A DNA stretch of 64,000 nucleotides, from contig NZ_PVTK01000005.1 in assembly GCF_003002925.1 (NCBI RefSeq), positions 1 to 64,000 on the forward strand, read 5' to 3'. Source of the stretch: Vreelandella songnenensis (GTDB taxonomy: Bacteria > Pseudomonadota > Gammaproteobacteria > Pseudomonadales > Halomonadaceae). Numbering within the stretch: position 1 is the first letter of the stretch; each line of letters starts with the position of its first letter. The notes under the pieces were generated by a model. The model was not told where the DNA came from. It saw only the letters and a program-made list of their open reading frames with translations, and did no database searches. Shown here piece by piece: positions 9,766-20,369 of the stretch. The position numbers and the translations under genes are program-made.

Positions 9766-9794
9766 CGGGCACCTTGGGGTGCCCGTTTTTGTTT
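9766..9794 (+). terminator. Rho-independent terminator of dksA
   Basis: An 8-bp perfect stem (CGGGCACC / GGTGCCCG, 9766-9773 and 9778-9785) with a TTGG loop is followed by TTTTTGTTTT. It lies 38 bp after the dksA stop and just before gluQ. Confidence 0.92.
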
Positions 9795-9809
9795 TGGCAA
9801 AAGGCTTTT

Positions 9810-10700
9810 ATGACTTCCTTGGCTGACTACCGTGGGCGCTTTGCCCCGACTCCCTCCGGGCCGCTGCACTTTGGCTCGCTCGTGGCCGCACTTGGCAGCT
9901 ATCTCGATGCCCGCGCCGCCGGCGGCCGGTGGCTGGTGCGCATTGAAGACATTGACCCGCCGCGCTGCCCTGAGGGCGCGGACACCACCATCCTGCGCCA
10001 GCTGGAAACCTTTGGCCTGGAGTGGGACGAGGCGGTGTGCTGGCAGCACGAACGTTACGCGGCCTACCAGCAGGCACTGGATCAGTTAATGCAGCAGAAA
10101 CTTGCCTACCCGTGCAGCTGTTCACGCAAGCAGTGGCAGGGCCACGACATCTACCCCGGCTGGTGCCGCAACGGCGTATGCGAGCCCGGCAAGCCCGTGG
10201 CCTGGCGGTTGCGCAGCGATCTGGCCCAGCGGCCAATCACCTGGCAGGACCGGCTGTTCGGCCACCAGCAGTTCGACCCTGCCGAACTGGGCGATGTGGT
10301 GCTCAAGCGCAAGGATCACCTGTGGGCGTATCAGCTCGCCGTGGTGGTCGATGACGCCGCCCAGGGCATCACCGATGTCGTCAGGGGGCTTGATCTGCTC
10401 GACAACACGCCCTGGCAGCGCCAGCTGCAAATTGCCCTGCGCCTTCCCGAGCCGCGCTATCTGCACCTGCCGCTGGTGGTCACGCCGGAGGGCCAGAAGC
10501 TCTCCAAGCAGAACCTTGCCCCGGCGCTTGCCGAAGATGATAAAGGCGTGCGCCGTCAGCTTTTCCAGGCCCTTCAGGCACTTGATCAGGCGCCGCCAGA
10601 GGCGCTTGCCACCGAGCCACCGGCAAGCCAGCTACACTGGGGCGTAGCCCACTGGTCGGTTGAGCGGCTATCGCCCGTTCGGCACCGCATGTCGCCCTGA
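9810..10700 (+). CDS. gluQ: Glutamyl-Q tRNA(Asp) synthetase
   Basis: A 296-residue truncated glutamyl-tRNA synthetase paralogue lacking the anticodon-binding domain. It attaches glutamate to queuosine in tRNA-Asp. The catalytic-domain motifs are [13 protein letters not shown] (HIGH-like) and KLSKQN (KMSKS-like). Zinc-ligand cysteines are in CSCSRKQW and WCRNGVC. The length fits the GluQ family (about 300 aa). The ATG at 9810 is 25 bp after the dksA terminator stem and starts at the conserved N terminus. Orthologues follow dksA in E. coli and Pseudomonas. Confidence 0.95.
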   Translation: MTSLADYRGRFAPTPSGPLHFGSLVAALGSYLDARAAGGRWLVRIEDIDPPRCPEGADTTILRQLETFGLEWDEAVCWQHERYAAYQQALDQLMQQKLAYPCSCSRKQWQGHDIYPGWCRNGVCEPGKPVAWRLRSDLAQRPITWQDRLFGHQQFDPAELGDVVLKRKDHLWAYQLAVVVDDAAQGITDVVRGLDLLDNTPWQRQLQIALRLPEPRYLHLPLVVTPEGQKLSKQNLAPALAEDDKGVRRQLFQALQALDQAPPEALATEPPASQLHWGVAHWSVERLSPVRHRMSP

Positions 10701-10725
10701 GGCCTGTCGTCCCAAGGAATCATCT

Positions 10726-10902
10726 ATGTACGTCTATCGCATCATGCTGTTTCTGGTGTTTGGCGGCTACCTGCTTTCACCGCTTTTAATGGATGGCTGG
10801 AGTGACCCCAGCGCCGCCTGGTATCGCCCGTTTGCCATCTGGGGCGTGCTGATTGCGCTGACCCTGTGGCTTGAGCAAAAAAGGAAGTTGGATGAGCGTT
10901 GA
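10726..10902 (+). CDS. cbrX: Small membrane protein CbrX-like, upstream of cbrA
   Basis: A 58-residue protein with two hydrophobic segments (about 3-21 and 31-48) and a charged end [15 protein letters not shown] lies 8 nt before the ATG. It occupies the place of the small cbrX gene known upstream of cbrA in pseudomonads, where its translation is coupled to cbrA. Here it overlaps the cbrA start by 11 bp, consistent with coupling. Identification rests on size, hydrophobicity and position rather than a sequence motif. No biochemical function can be deduced. Confidence 0.75.
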   Translation: MYVYRIMLFLVFGGYLLSPLLMDGWSDPSAAWYRPFAIWGVLIALTLWLEQKRKLDER

Positions 10903-13811
10903 GTTGACCGGCGTCTTGCTGCTGGGCCTTGGCTACCTGGCACTGCTGTTTGGCTGTGGCACCGCCGTGGAGCGCGGCTGGGTGCCCGCCCGCATTACCC
11001 GCCACCCGATGGTCTACACGCTGGCGCTCGGGGTCTATGCCAGCGCCTGGGCGATTTACGGCAGCATAGAGCTTGCAGCCAACGCCGGGTTCGGCTATCT
11101 GGCCTACTATCTGGGCGCGGCGGGCACTTTCCTGCTGGCCCCGGTGCTGCTGGTGCCCATTCAGCGCATTACCCGCACCTATCAGCTCGCCTCGCTGGCC
11201 GACCTGTTTGCGTTTCGCTTTCGCTCGCGCTGGGCCGGCACGCTGGTCACGCTGATCAGCCTGCTGGCAGTGCTGCCGCTTCTGGGCATTCAGGTACAAA
11301 CCCTGAGCGATGCGATTCGCTGGCTCACCGGCAGCCCCTACAGCTCGTGGGCAGCACTTGTGTTTTGCGCCTTGATTGCCAGCTTCGCGGTCATGTTCGG
11401 CGCGCGCCGCAGCCACTCGCATCAGGACGCGCTGATCAGCATCCTGGCGTTCGAGTCAGTGATCAAGCTGCTGGCCATGCTGGGCCTGGGGGCGGCGGCG
11501 CTGTGGCTCGTGTTTGACGGCCCGCAGGATCTTCAGCGCTGGCTGGAAGGCCCCGGCCTTCAGGCCCAGCAGGCGACTCAACAGTTGGAAGCCGCTCAGT
11601 GGCGCACCCTGCTGCTGCTGTTTTTCGCCTCGGCCTTCATGATGCCGCACCTGTTTCATATCACTTTTGCCGAAAACCTCTCACGCCATACGCTGCTGCA
11701 AGCCAGCTGGGCGCTGCCGCTCTTTCTGCTGCTGATGGCACTGCCCATCCCACTGATCTGGTGGGCTGCCCAGTCCGTCAATGACGAGATTCCGATCACG
11801 GCCTACGCGGTCTACATGATGAGCGAGCACGTGTGGGTCAAGGCGCTGGCGTTTGTTGCGGGGCTTGCCGCCGCCAGCGGCACCATGATCATGATTGCCC
11901 TGGCGCTTTCGGGCATGGTGCTGAACCATATCGTCCTGGTGGCCAGGCCCCCGGAGGCGCGCAGCGACCTCTACGGCTGGCTGCTCTGGCTGCGCCGGGG
12001 TCTGGTGGTCGGGGTGATCGTCAGCGGCTGGCTGTTTTATGAGGGAGTGGGCCGCCACCACGACCTGGCCAATCTGGGTCTGGCCTCCTTTGTGGGTATC
12101 GCCCAGTGCCTGCCCGGCATGCTGGCACTGCTCTACTGGCCGGGGGCCAATCGCAAGGGCATGGTGGTCGGGCTGATCGTCGGGGTCGGAATATGGCTCT
12201 GGGGACTATGGCTGCCGCTGGTTCTCTCGCTGCCCACCCCGCCGCTGCCGTTCACTCACCTGATACCGAGCGATGCGCCGCCCTGGTACACCGTCACCCT
12301 GCTGTCGCTGGCCACCAATATCGTGCTGCTGATCGTGATCTCGCTTTTCACGCGTATCTCCGAAGGCGAAAAGTCGGCGGCCGAGGCGTGCTCGGTAGAT
12401 GCGGTGATTCGTTCGAAGCGCCTGCCACTCGAGGCCGCCACGGCGGCCGACTTCACCCCGCATCTGGCCCGGGCGATTGGCGATGAAGCCGCTCAGCGTG
12501 AAGTATCCCGCGCACTGGCAGCGCTCAAGCTTGCCCCTCAGGAGCGTCGCCCCTATGCACTGCGCCGCCTGCGCGACCGTATTCAGGCCAACCTTTCGGG
12601 GCTGATGGGGCCGTCCGTTGCGCGCGATATCGTCGACCGCTACCTGCCCTACCGGCACGACGATGCGCCGGTGACCGACGATATCCACTTTGTCGAGAGC
12701 CGCCTGGAAGCCTACCGCTCGCGCTTGACCGGCCTTGCCCGCGAGCTCGACGGACTGCGCCGCCATCACCGCCAGACGCTGGCCCACCTGCCGGTCGGGC
12801 TGTGCGTGTTTGGCGACGACAAGGAGCTTTTGATGTGGAACCAGGCGCTTTCCCAGCTCTCCGGCATCAGCGGTGAAAGCATCATCGGCTCACGCTGTGA
12901 CAGCCTGCCCGCGCCCTGGCCGGCGCTATTGGGCAACGTGCTGCTCGCCCCTCACGCGCCGCTTTACAAGCAGGCGGTCACGCTGCATGGCAAGGACTAC
13001 TTCCTGACCCTGCACAAGGCCGAGCTGAGCGGCCACGACAGCCGGGGCGGCAGCGTTATCCTGGTCGAGGACCACACCGAGATGAAGTGGCTGGAGGACG
13101 AGCTGGTACACGCCGCTCGGCTGGCCTCGATTGGCCAGCTGGCAGCAGGCGTCGCCCACGAAATCGGCAATCCGATCACCGGTATTTCATCGCTGGCCCA
13201 GAACCTGCGCTACGATACCCAGGACCCCGCCCTGCTGGAAACCGCCGACCAGATTCAGGAACTGACCCAGCGCGTGACCCGGATCGTCAACTCGCTGGTT
13301 GGCTTCGCTCACGGCGGCCGCCATGCGGGCCTGCCGCCGGCTTCACCAGTGGCACTTACCACCATCAGCGAAGACGCATTACACTTGATTCATCTGGCGC
13401 GCTCGGGCGAGGATGTAACGCTCACCAACGCCTGCCCGGATGACGTCGTGGTACGCGGCGATGCGCAGCGCCTGACCCAGGTCATGGTCAACCTGCTCAG
13501 CAACGCCCGGGATGCCTGCATGCCCGATGGCCAGGTAACCATTACCGGCGGTTACGAGGCAGGCAGCGCCTGGTGGCGGGTCAGCGATAACGGCCAGGGA
13601 ATCGATCCGCGCGTGCGCGATCATCTGTTCGAGCCCTTTACCACCACCAAACCGGCCGGTGAAGGCACGGGGCTTGGGCTATCGCTTGCGTATCAGATCA
13701 TCAACGAACATCAAGGCAGGATAGAGGTGGCATCGCCACCGCCTGGAGAGCCCCGCGGCACGGCCATTACCCTTTGGCTGCCGCTCTACCAACAGGATGA
13801 CCAGCGACCTC

Positions 13812-13834
<23 letters not shown>
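10892..13834 (+). CDS. cbrA: Sensor histidine kinase CbrA with SLC5 transporter domain
   Basis: A 980-residue hybrid of a transporter and a kinase. The first 500 or so residues form a sodium/solute symporter-like (SLC5) membrane domain with about 13 spans. Then come a linker, a PAS-like region (about 625-730), a HisKA box with the phospho-acceptor His in [14 protein letters not shown], and an HATPase domain with DNGQGID and [10 protein letters not shown]. CbrA with CbrB controls carbon/nitrogen balance and use of amino acids such as histidine in pseudomonads. The ATG at 10892 follows AAGGAAG and overlaps cbrX. The 3' end overlaps cbrB by 23 bp, so the three genes form one operon. Confidence 0.95.
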
Positions 13835-15182
<1,348 letters not shown>

Positions 15183-15302
15183 TGCCCCACAAAGAGGCCT
15201 TTCGCAGAATATTTGCACCGCTACTGCCGATCTGGGCCTCTCATGCCCACGGCTTACGACCAACGTCTAATATACTGATTTAAATAAAAAATAATCAAAT
15301 TC

Positions 15303-15388
15303 CGTTACCCGCTCATTGTTACCTACCCACACAACCGGCCCGAAAAATCAGCCCAAATGCGGTAACACTTAAACCCCACAAACGTTAC
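15303..15388. promoter_or_regulatory. Cluster of GTTAC/GTAAC half-sites (putative CbrB enhancer)
   Basis: Four half-sites lie between the cbrB stop and the sigma-54 promoter: GTTAC at 15304, TGTTAC at 15317, GTAACA at 15362 and GTTAC at 15384. CbrB of Pseudomonas is known to bind repeats of the TGTTAC/GTAACA type upstream of crcZ. The cluster is 55-140 bp upstream of the sigma-54 promoter, a normal enhancer distance. Binding by this CbrB is an inference. Confidence 0.6.
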
Positions 15389-15441
15389 CTGGCACGCTCT
15401 TCAACATCCAACTTACTGAAATACATAAACTCCTCAACAAG

Positions 15442-15457
15442 TGGCACAGCGAGTGCA
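15442..15457 (+). promoter_or_regulatory. Sigma-54 (RpoN) promoter of the CrcZ-like RNA
   Basis: The sequence TGGCAC-AGCGA-GTGCA matches the consensus TGGCAC-N5-TTGCA at all but one of the fixed positions. The essential GG and GC are 10 bp apart. Transcription would start near 15468. It sits between the GTTAC cluster and the A-rich repeats. Confidence 0.75.
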
Positions 15458-15467
15458 ATATATCCAG

Positions 15468-15920
15468 GTAAGAAAAACAAACTGGGCCAAGCGGTGGGTC
15501 TCAAACAAGAACAACACGACACCACCCAGACCTGAGCCAAAACAAGAACAACACGGCCAGGCGAGATAACGGTACGAATAAAAATAACAGGCTTGAATCT
15601 CATTACTTGCTGGCGCTAAGAAGAATAAGCGCAGCTAACAAGAACAATAGATAGCAAGTGCCCAAAAAGGACGCGACGTACACCAGGTGATCTGCGCACC
15701 AACAAGAATAACAGCAGTGAGTGTGTACACCCCGGAACCAATAACAACACGCCGGGGAAGAGAAGTTCGCGGTTGGATTATTGTTTTGAATACGAGGCGG
15801 TCGTGAAACGCCTTCCGACTGCGGTGCGTATTCAGGGCGATGTGCCATCATGAAGAAAAACAGCAGCATGGACGCTGATTGAATACTTTACAGGGGAGGC
15901 TCTCTTAGCCTCCCCTTTCC
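15468..15920 (+). ncRNA. crcZ: CrcZ-like Hfq/Crc-sequestering small RNA
   Basis: The cbrB-pcnB gap holds no credible gene but carries repeated A-rich motifs of the AANAANAA type. The clearest are at 15504-15516, 15541-15553, 15577-15589, 15618-15628, 15637-15649, 15701-15713 and 15740-15749, with looser copies near 15470 and 15853. The first two are identical (AACAAGAACAACA). In Pseudomonas, CrcZ lies at this same position, is transcribed from a CbrB/RpoN promoter and uses such motifs to bind Hfq with Crc, relieving catabolite repression. Here a sigma-54 promoter precedes the motifs and a strong terminator follows, giving a transcript of about 450 nt (Pseudomonas CrcZ is about 400 nt). Ends are estimated. 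Whether a Crc protein exists in this organism cannot be seen from the window. Confidence 0.8.
15892..15920 (+). terminator. Terminator of the CrcZ-like RNA
   Basis: A 10-bp perfect stem (AGGGGAGGCT / AGCCTCCCCT, 15892-15901 and 15907-15916) with loop CTCTT is followed by TTTCC. It separates the small RNA from pcnB. Confidence 0.85.
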
Positions 15921-16054
15921 GCGTTTATAGAATGAAGCGTTTGCAAACCCGTGAGCGAGACTTTGCAAGTGTTAAGGGGTCGGCTACACTCTCAGCCACT
16001 TACTATTTTTTTAATGGCCACTTTTTTAGCCACCCTGCGAGTCGATATCGCCGC

Positions 16055-17443
16055 ATGTTCAAAGGATTTACCCGTTTCTTATCTAATCAGGGAGAGCAAG
16101 TGAAAACGCTGCTCGATCCCCAGGAGAGTGAAGCCACTCTCAGCCCCCGTGTTATCCCCCGGTCCGAGCACCCCGTTTCTCGCCAGCACATCAGCGACGC
16201 CGCGTTAAAGGTGCTTTATCGCCTTAACGGCGCAGGCTTTGACGCTTATCTGGTAGGTGGCTGCATCCGCGATGCACTGCTTGGCAAGATGCCCAAGGAT
16301 TTCGACGTGGCCACCAACGCCACGCCCGAGCAGGTGCGTGACCTGTTTCGCAATTCGCGGCTGATTGGCCGACGTTTTCGCATTGTTCACGTCCGCTTTG
16401 GCCGCGAAGTCATCGAAGTCACCACGTTCCGCGGCAAGCCTCAGGACGAGCACGGCGAGAATATCGCTCACCAGTCGGACGCCGGCCTGCTGCTGCGCGA
16501 CAACGTGTGGGGCAACATTGAAGAGGACGCCGTGCGGCGTGACTTCACCGTCAATGCGCTTTACTACAACATTGCCGACTTCAGCCTGCACGACTTTGCC
16601 AACGGTGCAAAGGATATCGAGTCGCGCACCCTGCGCCTGATTGGCGACCCGGCCACGCGCTACCGCGAAGACCCGGTGCGTATGCTGCGCGCCGTACGCT
16701 TTGCCGCCAAGCTCGACTTCACCATCGAGCCTGCCACCGAAGCGCCAATGCATGACCTGGCACCGCTGCTGCTGCAGATTCCGCCAGCGCGGCTGTTCGA
16801 TGAAGTGCTCAAGATGTTCATGTCCGGCCACGGGCTTGCCACTTTCCGGCTGCTCAGCCACTACGGCCTGTTTGGCATGCTTTTCCCCGAAGCGGAAGAA
16901 GCCATGGCAGACGCGGCGTGGGCCGAAAAGCTGATCGAATTTGCTCTGGCCAACACCGACAAGCGCATCGCCGAAGATCGTCCGGTCACCCCGGCGTTTC
17001 TGCTGGCTGCATTCTTGTGGGCGCCGGTGGCTCACCGTCAGGCGGAGCTTGAAAGCGAAGGCATGCCGGCCATTCCGGCGCTACAGACCGCCTCTCAGGA
17101 GGTGGTATCGCGCCAGCTGGAGCATACCTCGATTCCCAAACGCTTTGGCATGCCCATGCGCGATATCTGGGAGCTGCAGACTCGCCTGCCCCTGCGACGC
17201 GGCAAGCGCGCCTTCCAGACCCGCGAGCATCCGCGCTTTCGCGCCGCCTATGACCTGCTGCTTCTGCGCGAGCAGGCCGGTGAAATACCGCGTGGCCTGG
17301 GTGACTGGTGGACCGCCTTCCAGCAGGGCGATGAGCACGAGCAGCGCCGTCTGCTGCAGAAAGTAGGCGGCGACCCGGCAAGCCAGGGCGACCGTCGGCG
17401 CAAACGGCGCCGCAAGGCACCACGCAACGGCGGCGAACAGTAA
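16055..17443 (+). CDS. pcnB: Poly(A) polymerase I
   Basis: A class II nucleotidyltransferase of the tRNA-CCA/PcnB family, 462 residues from this start. It adds poly(A) tails that promote RNA decay. The catalytic head has LVGGCIRDALLG and the metal-binding DFDVATNATPEQV; the arginine-rich tail (RRRKRRRK) is typical of PcnB rather than of CCA-adding enzymes. The start is uncertain. The ATG at 16055 gives an N terminus like Pseudomonas PcnB but has no clear ribosome binding site. A GTG at 16100 is in frame and follows GGGAG at a good distance. The reading frame also stays open back to 15932. Confidence 0.93.
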   Translation: MFKGFTRFLSNQGEQVKTLLDPQESEATLSPRVIPRSEHPVSRQHISDAALKVLYRLNGAGFDAYLVGGCIRDALLGKMPKDFDVATNATPEQVRDLFRNSRLIGRRFRIVHVRFGREVIEVTTFRGKPQDEHGENIAHQSDAGLLLRDNVWGNIEEDAVRRDFTVNALYYNIADFSLHDFANGAKDIESRTLRLIGDPATRYREDPVRMLRAVRFAAKLDFTIEPATEAPMHDLAPLLLQIPPARLFDEVLKMFMSGHGLATFRLLSHYGLFGMLFPEAEEAMADAAWAEKLIEFALANTDKRIAEDRPVTPAFLLAAFLWAPVAHRQAELESEGMPAIPALQTASQEVVSRQLEHTSIPKRFGMPMRDIWELQTRLPLRRGKRAFQTREHPRFRAAYDLLLLREQAGEIPRGLGDWWTAFQQGDEHEQRRLLQKVGGDPASQGDRRRKRRRKAPRNGGEQ

Positions 17444-17472
17444 ATCAGCCTCGACCCAACAGAGAGCAACGC

Positions 17473-17973
17473 ATGACAACGGTATCGCTTGCGTACATTG
17501 GCCTGGGCAGCAATCTGGAAAATCCGATCACCCAGGTGCGTCAGGCTATCTCGGAGCTTGCTGCTCTGCCGCTTAGCCAGCTTCACCGCGCCTCCTCGCT
17601 TTACGCGAGCCGTCCGGTGGGCCCGCAGGACCAGCCGGACTTCATCAACGCCGTGGTAGCACTCAAGACGCGGCTCTCCCCCCTTGCCCTGCTCGACCAG
17701 TTGCAGGGGCTGGAGCAACGCCACCGGCGCCAGCGCGAGCGCCACTGGGGCCCGCGCACGCTGGATCTCGACCTGCTGCTGTATGGCCAGGAAACGCTTG
17801 CCCATCCGCGCCTGAGCGTCCCCCACCCGCATATGCAGGCCCGCGCCTTTGTGCTCGCCCCACTTGCCGAGCTCGACGCATCGCTCACTCTCGACCAGCA
17901 GCCTCTGCGCTACTGGCTTGACCAGATCGGTGAGCCCGGCATTCAACGCCTGGTCGAAGACGGCCCCGGCTAG
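17473..17973 (+). CDS. folK: 2-amino-4-hydroxy-6-hydroxymethyldihydropteridine pyrophosphokinase
   Basis: A 166-residue HPPK that transfers pyrophosphate from ATP to 6-hydroxymethyl-dihydropterin in folate synthesis. The N-terminal [12 protein letters not shown] and the signature [16 protein letters not shown] (metal-binding DLD) are intact. It follows pcnB after 29 bp, as in E. coli and Pseudomonas. The next gene should be panB, but only a remnant of it remains. Confidence 0.96.
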   Translation: MTTVSLAYIGLGSNLENPITQVRQAISELAALPLSQLHRASSLYASRPVGPQDQPDFINAVVALKTRLSPLALLDQLQGLEQRHRRQRERHWGPRTLDLDLLLYGQETLAHPRLSVPHPHMQARAFVLAPLAELDASLTLDQQPLRYWLDQIGEPGIQRLVEDGPG

Positions 17974-17989
17974 ACCGCCTTACGCCCAT

Positions 17990-18056
17990 GAAGTGCCTGT
18001 CATCGGCATTGGTGTCAGGCCGGATGCTGCGCTGTGTCAAAAACTTCATGCCACAA
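17990..18056 (+). pseudogene. panB: Remnant of panB (ketopantoate hydroxymethyltransferase)
   Basis: In the folK-panC gap two short peptides match conserved parts of the PanB C-terminal region. VPVIGIG is encoded at 17993-18013, and CVKNFM at 18033-18050 in another frame. In intact PanB (E. coli has IPVIGIGAG and later KFAKNFL) these motifs are about 30 residues apart. Here only about 6 codons separate them, consistent with an internal deletion plus loss of the rest. panB normally sits exactly here, before panC. The match is from memory of the family; an alignment would settle it. Confidence 0.6.
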
Positions 18057-18068
18057 GACAAAATGACC

Positions 18069-18926
18069 ATGCACACTCTGCAAGACATTACCGACTTGCG
18101 TCGCACCCTGGATGAGTACCGGACGCGCGGTCTGCGTATCGCGCTGGTGCCTACCATGGGCAATCTGCATGCGGGGCATCTGGCGCTGGTCGCCACGGCT
18201 CACGAACACGCCGATATCGTGGTCACCAGCCTGTTCGTCAATCCCATGCAGTTTGGGCCCAACGAGGACCTTGACGCCTACCCGCGCACTTTTGCCGATG
18301 ACCAGGCCAAGCTTCGCGAGGCGGGCTGTCATGTGCTGTTCGCGCCCTCCAACACGGCGCTCTACCCAAACGGGCTTGACGGGCAGACCCGCGTGCATGT
18401 GCCCAGGGTCAGTGAAGGGCTGTGTGGCGGCTCGCGCCCCGGCCACTTCGATGGTGTGTCCACGGTCGTCACCATGCTGTTCAATCTGGTGCAGCCAGAT
18501 GTGGCCTGCTTTGGCGAAAAGGATTATCAGCAGTTAGCGGTAATCCGCAAGTTCGTCCTCGATCTGCATATGCCTATCGACATCATTGGCGTGCCGATCG
18601 AGCGCGCCGAGGACGGTCTGGCGCTCTCCTCACGCAACGGTTACCTGAATGCTGAAGAGCGTGCCGCCGCACCGGCCCTGTACCGTACGCTGTGCTTGCT
18701 GCGTGACACACTGGAACAAGGCGAGCCCGCGGAAGCCGTGCTGAAAATGGGTCAGCAACAGTTGGCCGCGGCGGGCTTTATTCCGGACTACCTGGAGCTT
18801 CGCGATACGCACCTGAACCCGGTGGATGGCACCACCCGCCGCGCCGTTTTGCTCGCCGCTGCCCGGCTTGGCCCGGCGCGGCTGCTTGATAACCTGAGTG
18901 TACAGCTACCGGCTCCTTCAGCCTGA
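18069..18926 (+). CDS. panC: Pantothenate synthetase
   Basis: A 285-residue ligase joining pantoate and beta-alanine with ATP to make pantothenate, the precursor of CoA. The nucleotidyltransferase motif [15 protein letters not shown] (HxGH) is near residues 28-42, and GEKDYQQL and LSSRNGYL are present. I chose the ATG at 18069 (MHTLQDI), which matches the family N terminus; an ATG two codons earlier is also possible, and no strong ribosome binding site helps decide. Upstream sequence in the same frame is panB remnant. Pantoate supply depends on a panB elsewhere. Confidence 0.95.
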   Translation: MHTLQDITDLRRTLDEYRTRGLRIALVPTMGNLHAGHLALVATAHEHADIVVTSLFVNPMQFGPNEDLDAYPRTFADDQAKLREAGCHVLFAPSNTALYPNGLDGQTRVHVPRVSEGLCGGSRPGHFDGVSTVVTMLFNLVQPDVACFGEKDYQQLAVIRKFVLDLHMPIDIIGVPIERAEDGLALSSRNGYLNAEERAAAPALYRTLCLLRDTLEQGEPAEAVLKMGQQQLAAAGFIPDYLELRDTHLNPVDGTTRRAVLLAAARLGPARLLDNLSVQLPAPSA

Positions 18927-18959
18927 TAACCGAACCGCCAGGGGGATATTCTCTACAAA

Positions 18960-18979
18960 GCGCCGCCATGGCGCGTTTT
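18960..18979 (+). terminator. Possible weak terminator after panC
   Basis: A short stem GCGCC/GGCGC with loop GCCAT is followed by GTTTTGGTTT, 31 bp after the panC stop. The stem is only 5 bp, so termination may be partial. No other feature was seen in 18927-19120 apart from the thiolase ribosome binding site. Confidence 0.45.
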
Positions 18980-19120
18980 GGTTTGCACCGAAAAGCGTAT
19001 TGCCGCAATGCACAACCATCCCCTATGCTGAATGACACGGCTGACATAAAAAGTAGATAGCGCTCGTTTATCCTCTTCCAATAACAGGCTGTCTCGCTTA
19101 CTCACTCCAGGAGTCATCTC

Positions 19121-20299
19121 ATGCAAGAAGTGGTCATTGTTGCAGCACGCCGCACCGCGGTTGGCGCGTTTGGTGGTTCACTTGCAGATATTCCGGCAAG
19201 CGATCTGGGTGCCTTGGTCATCAAGGACATTCTCGCTTCAACCGGCGTTTCCCCAGACCAGGTCGATGAAGTGCTGCTCGGCCAGGTGCTCACCGCGGGC
19301 GTAGGTCAGAACCCGGCACGCCAGGCAGCAATCAAGGCGGGTCTGCCGGACAGCGTACCGGCCATGACGATCAACAAGGTGTGCGGTTCAGGCCTTAAAG
19401 CCGTGCACCTGGCAACGCAAGCCATCCGCTGCGGCGATGCCCAGCTGATTCTGGCCGGCGGCCAGGAGAACATGTCCGCCTCGCCCCACATCCTGCCCCA
19501 CTCGCGCAAGGGCCAGCGCATGGGCGACTGGAAAGCCCTCGACACTATGGTGCACGACGGCCTGTGGGATGCGTTCAACGACTACCACATGGGCATTACT
19601 GCCGAGAATCTGGCCGAGAAGTACGGCATTACCCGCGAACAGATGGACGAGTTCTCTGCCCAGTCGCAGCACAATGCAGCCAAGGCGATCAAGGAGGGCA
19701 AGTTCAAGAGCCAGATCGTGCCGGTCGAGATTCCTCAGCGCAAGGGCGACCCCGTCGTGTTTGATACCGATGAGAACCCGCGCGAGGTCACCGCCGAGAA
19801 ACTGTCTGCCATGAAGCCCGCGTTCAAGAAAGACGGCACCGTTACCGCCGGTAACGCCTCATCGCTCAACGATGGCGCCGCGGTGGTAATGATCTGCTCG
19901 GCAGAGAAAGCCCGTGAGCTGGGCCTTGAACCACTGGCACGCATTGCCGGCTACGCCAACGCAGGCGTTGACCCGGCGATCATGGGTATTGGCCCGGCAC
20001 CGGCCACCCGCCGCTGTCTGGAGAAGGCGGGCTGGAGCCTGGAGGATCTGGATCTGGCTGAAGCCAATGAAGCCTTTGCCGCCCAGGCGCTGTCGGTCAA
20101 CAAGGAGCTTGGCTGGGACACCTCCAAGGTCAACGTCAACGGCGGTGCCATTGCGCTAGGCCATCCGATTGGCGCTTCAGGTTGTCGCGTGCTGGTATCG
20201 CTGCTGCACGAAATGATCGCCCGCGACGTCAAGAAGGGTTTGGCCACGCTGTGCATCGGCGGCGGTCAGGGGGTCGCGCTTGCCATCGAGCGCACCTGA
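19121..20299 (+). CDS. Acetyl-CoA C-acetyltransferase (thiolase)
   Basis: A 392-residue type II thiolase that condenses or cleaves acetoacetyl-CoA. The nucleophilic cysteine is in [12 protein letters not shown] (about residue 88), the histidine in [12 protein letters not shown], and the second cysteine in [10 protein letters not shown]. The closest functional types are PhaA/AtoB. Many halomonads make polyhydroxybutyrate, so a PhaA role is plausible, but no phaB or phaC is adjacent and the role is not settled. Ribosome binding site CCAGGAG precedes the ATG. A bidirectional terminator follows. Confidence 0.94.
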   Translation: MQEVVIVAARRTAVGAFGGSLADIPASDLGALVIKDILASTGVSPDQVDEVLLGQVLTAGVGQNPARQAAIKAGLPDSVPAMTINKVCGSGLKAVHLATQAIRCGDAQLILAGGQENMSASPHILPHSRKGQRMGDWKALDTMVHDGLWDAFNDYHMGITAENLAEKYGITREQMDEFSAQSQHNAAKAIKEGKFKSQIVPVEIPQRKGDPVVFDTDENPREVTAEKLSAMKPAFKKDGTVTAGNASSLNDGAAVVMICSAEKARELGLEPLARIAGYANAGVDPAIMGIGPAPATRRCLEKAGWSLEDLDLAEANEAFAAQALSVNKELGWDTSKVNVNGGAIALGHPIGASGCRVLVSLLHEMIARDVKKGLATLCIGGGQGVALAIERT

Positions 20300-20315
20300 T
20301 CAGGTTAATCAACCA

Positions 20316-20346
20316 AAAACGCCCCTGTCAGCGACAGGGGCGTTTT
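20316..20346. terminator. Bidirectional terminator between thiolase and MFS genes
   Basis: A 10-bp perfect stem (CGCCCCTGTC / GACAGGGGCG) with loop AGC is flanked by AAAA upstream and TTTT downstream. It can therefore end transcription of the thiolase gene (+) and the convergent MFS gene (-). Confidence 0.92.
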
Positions 20347-20369
20347 GCTATCGGCAGCTTTCACTGCGC

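Noticed and set aside
15391-15406. A second sigma-54-like match (TGGCACG...) just upstream of the chosen promoter
   Set aside because: The -24 half is good but there is no GC at the required -12 spacing.
15385-15869. Two minus-strand open frames (72 and 88 codons) in the cbrB-pcnB gap
   Set aside because: They are antisense to the A-rich repeats, so their Leu/Val/Phe-rich content is a by-product of those repeats. Neither resembles a known family, and the other strand carries a coherent RNA gene.
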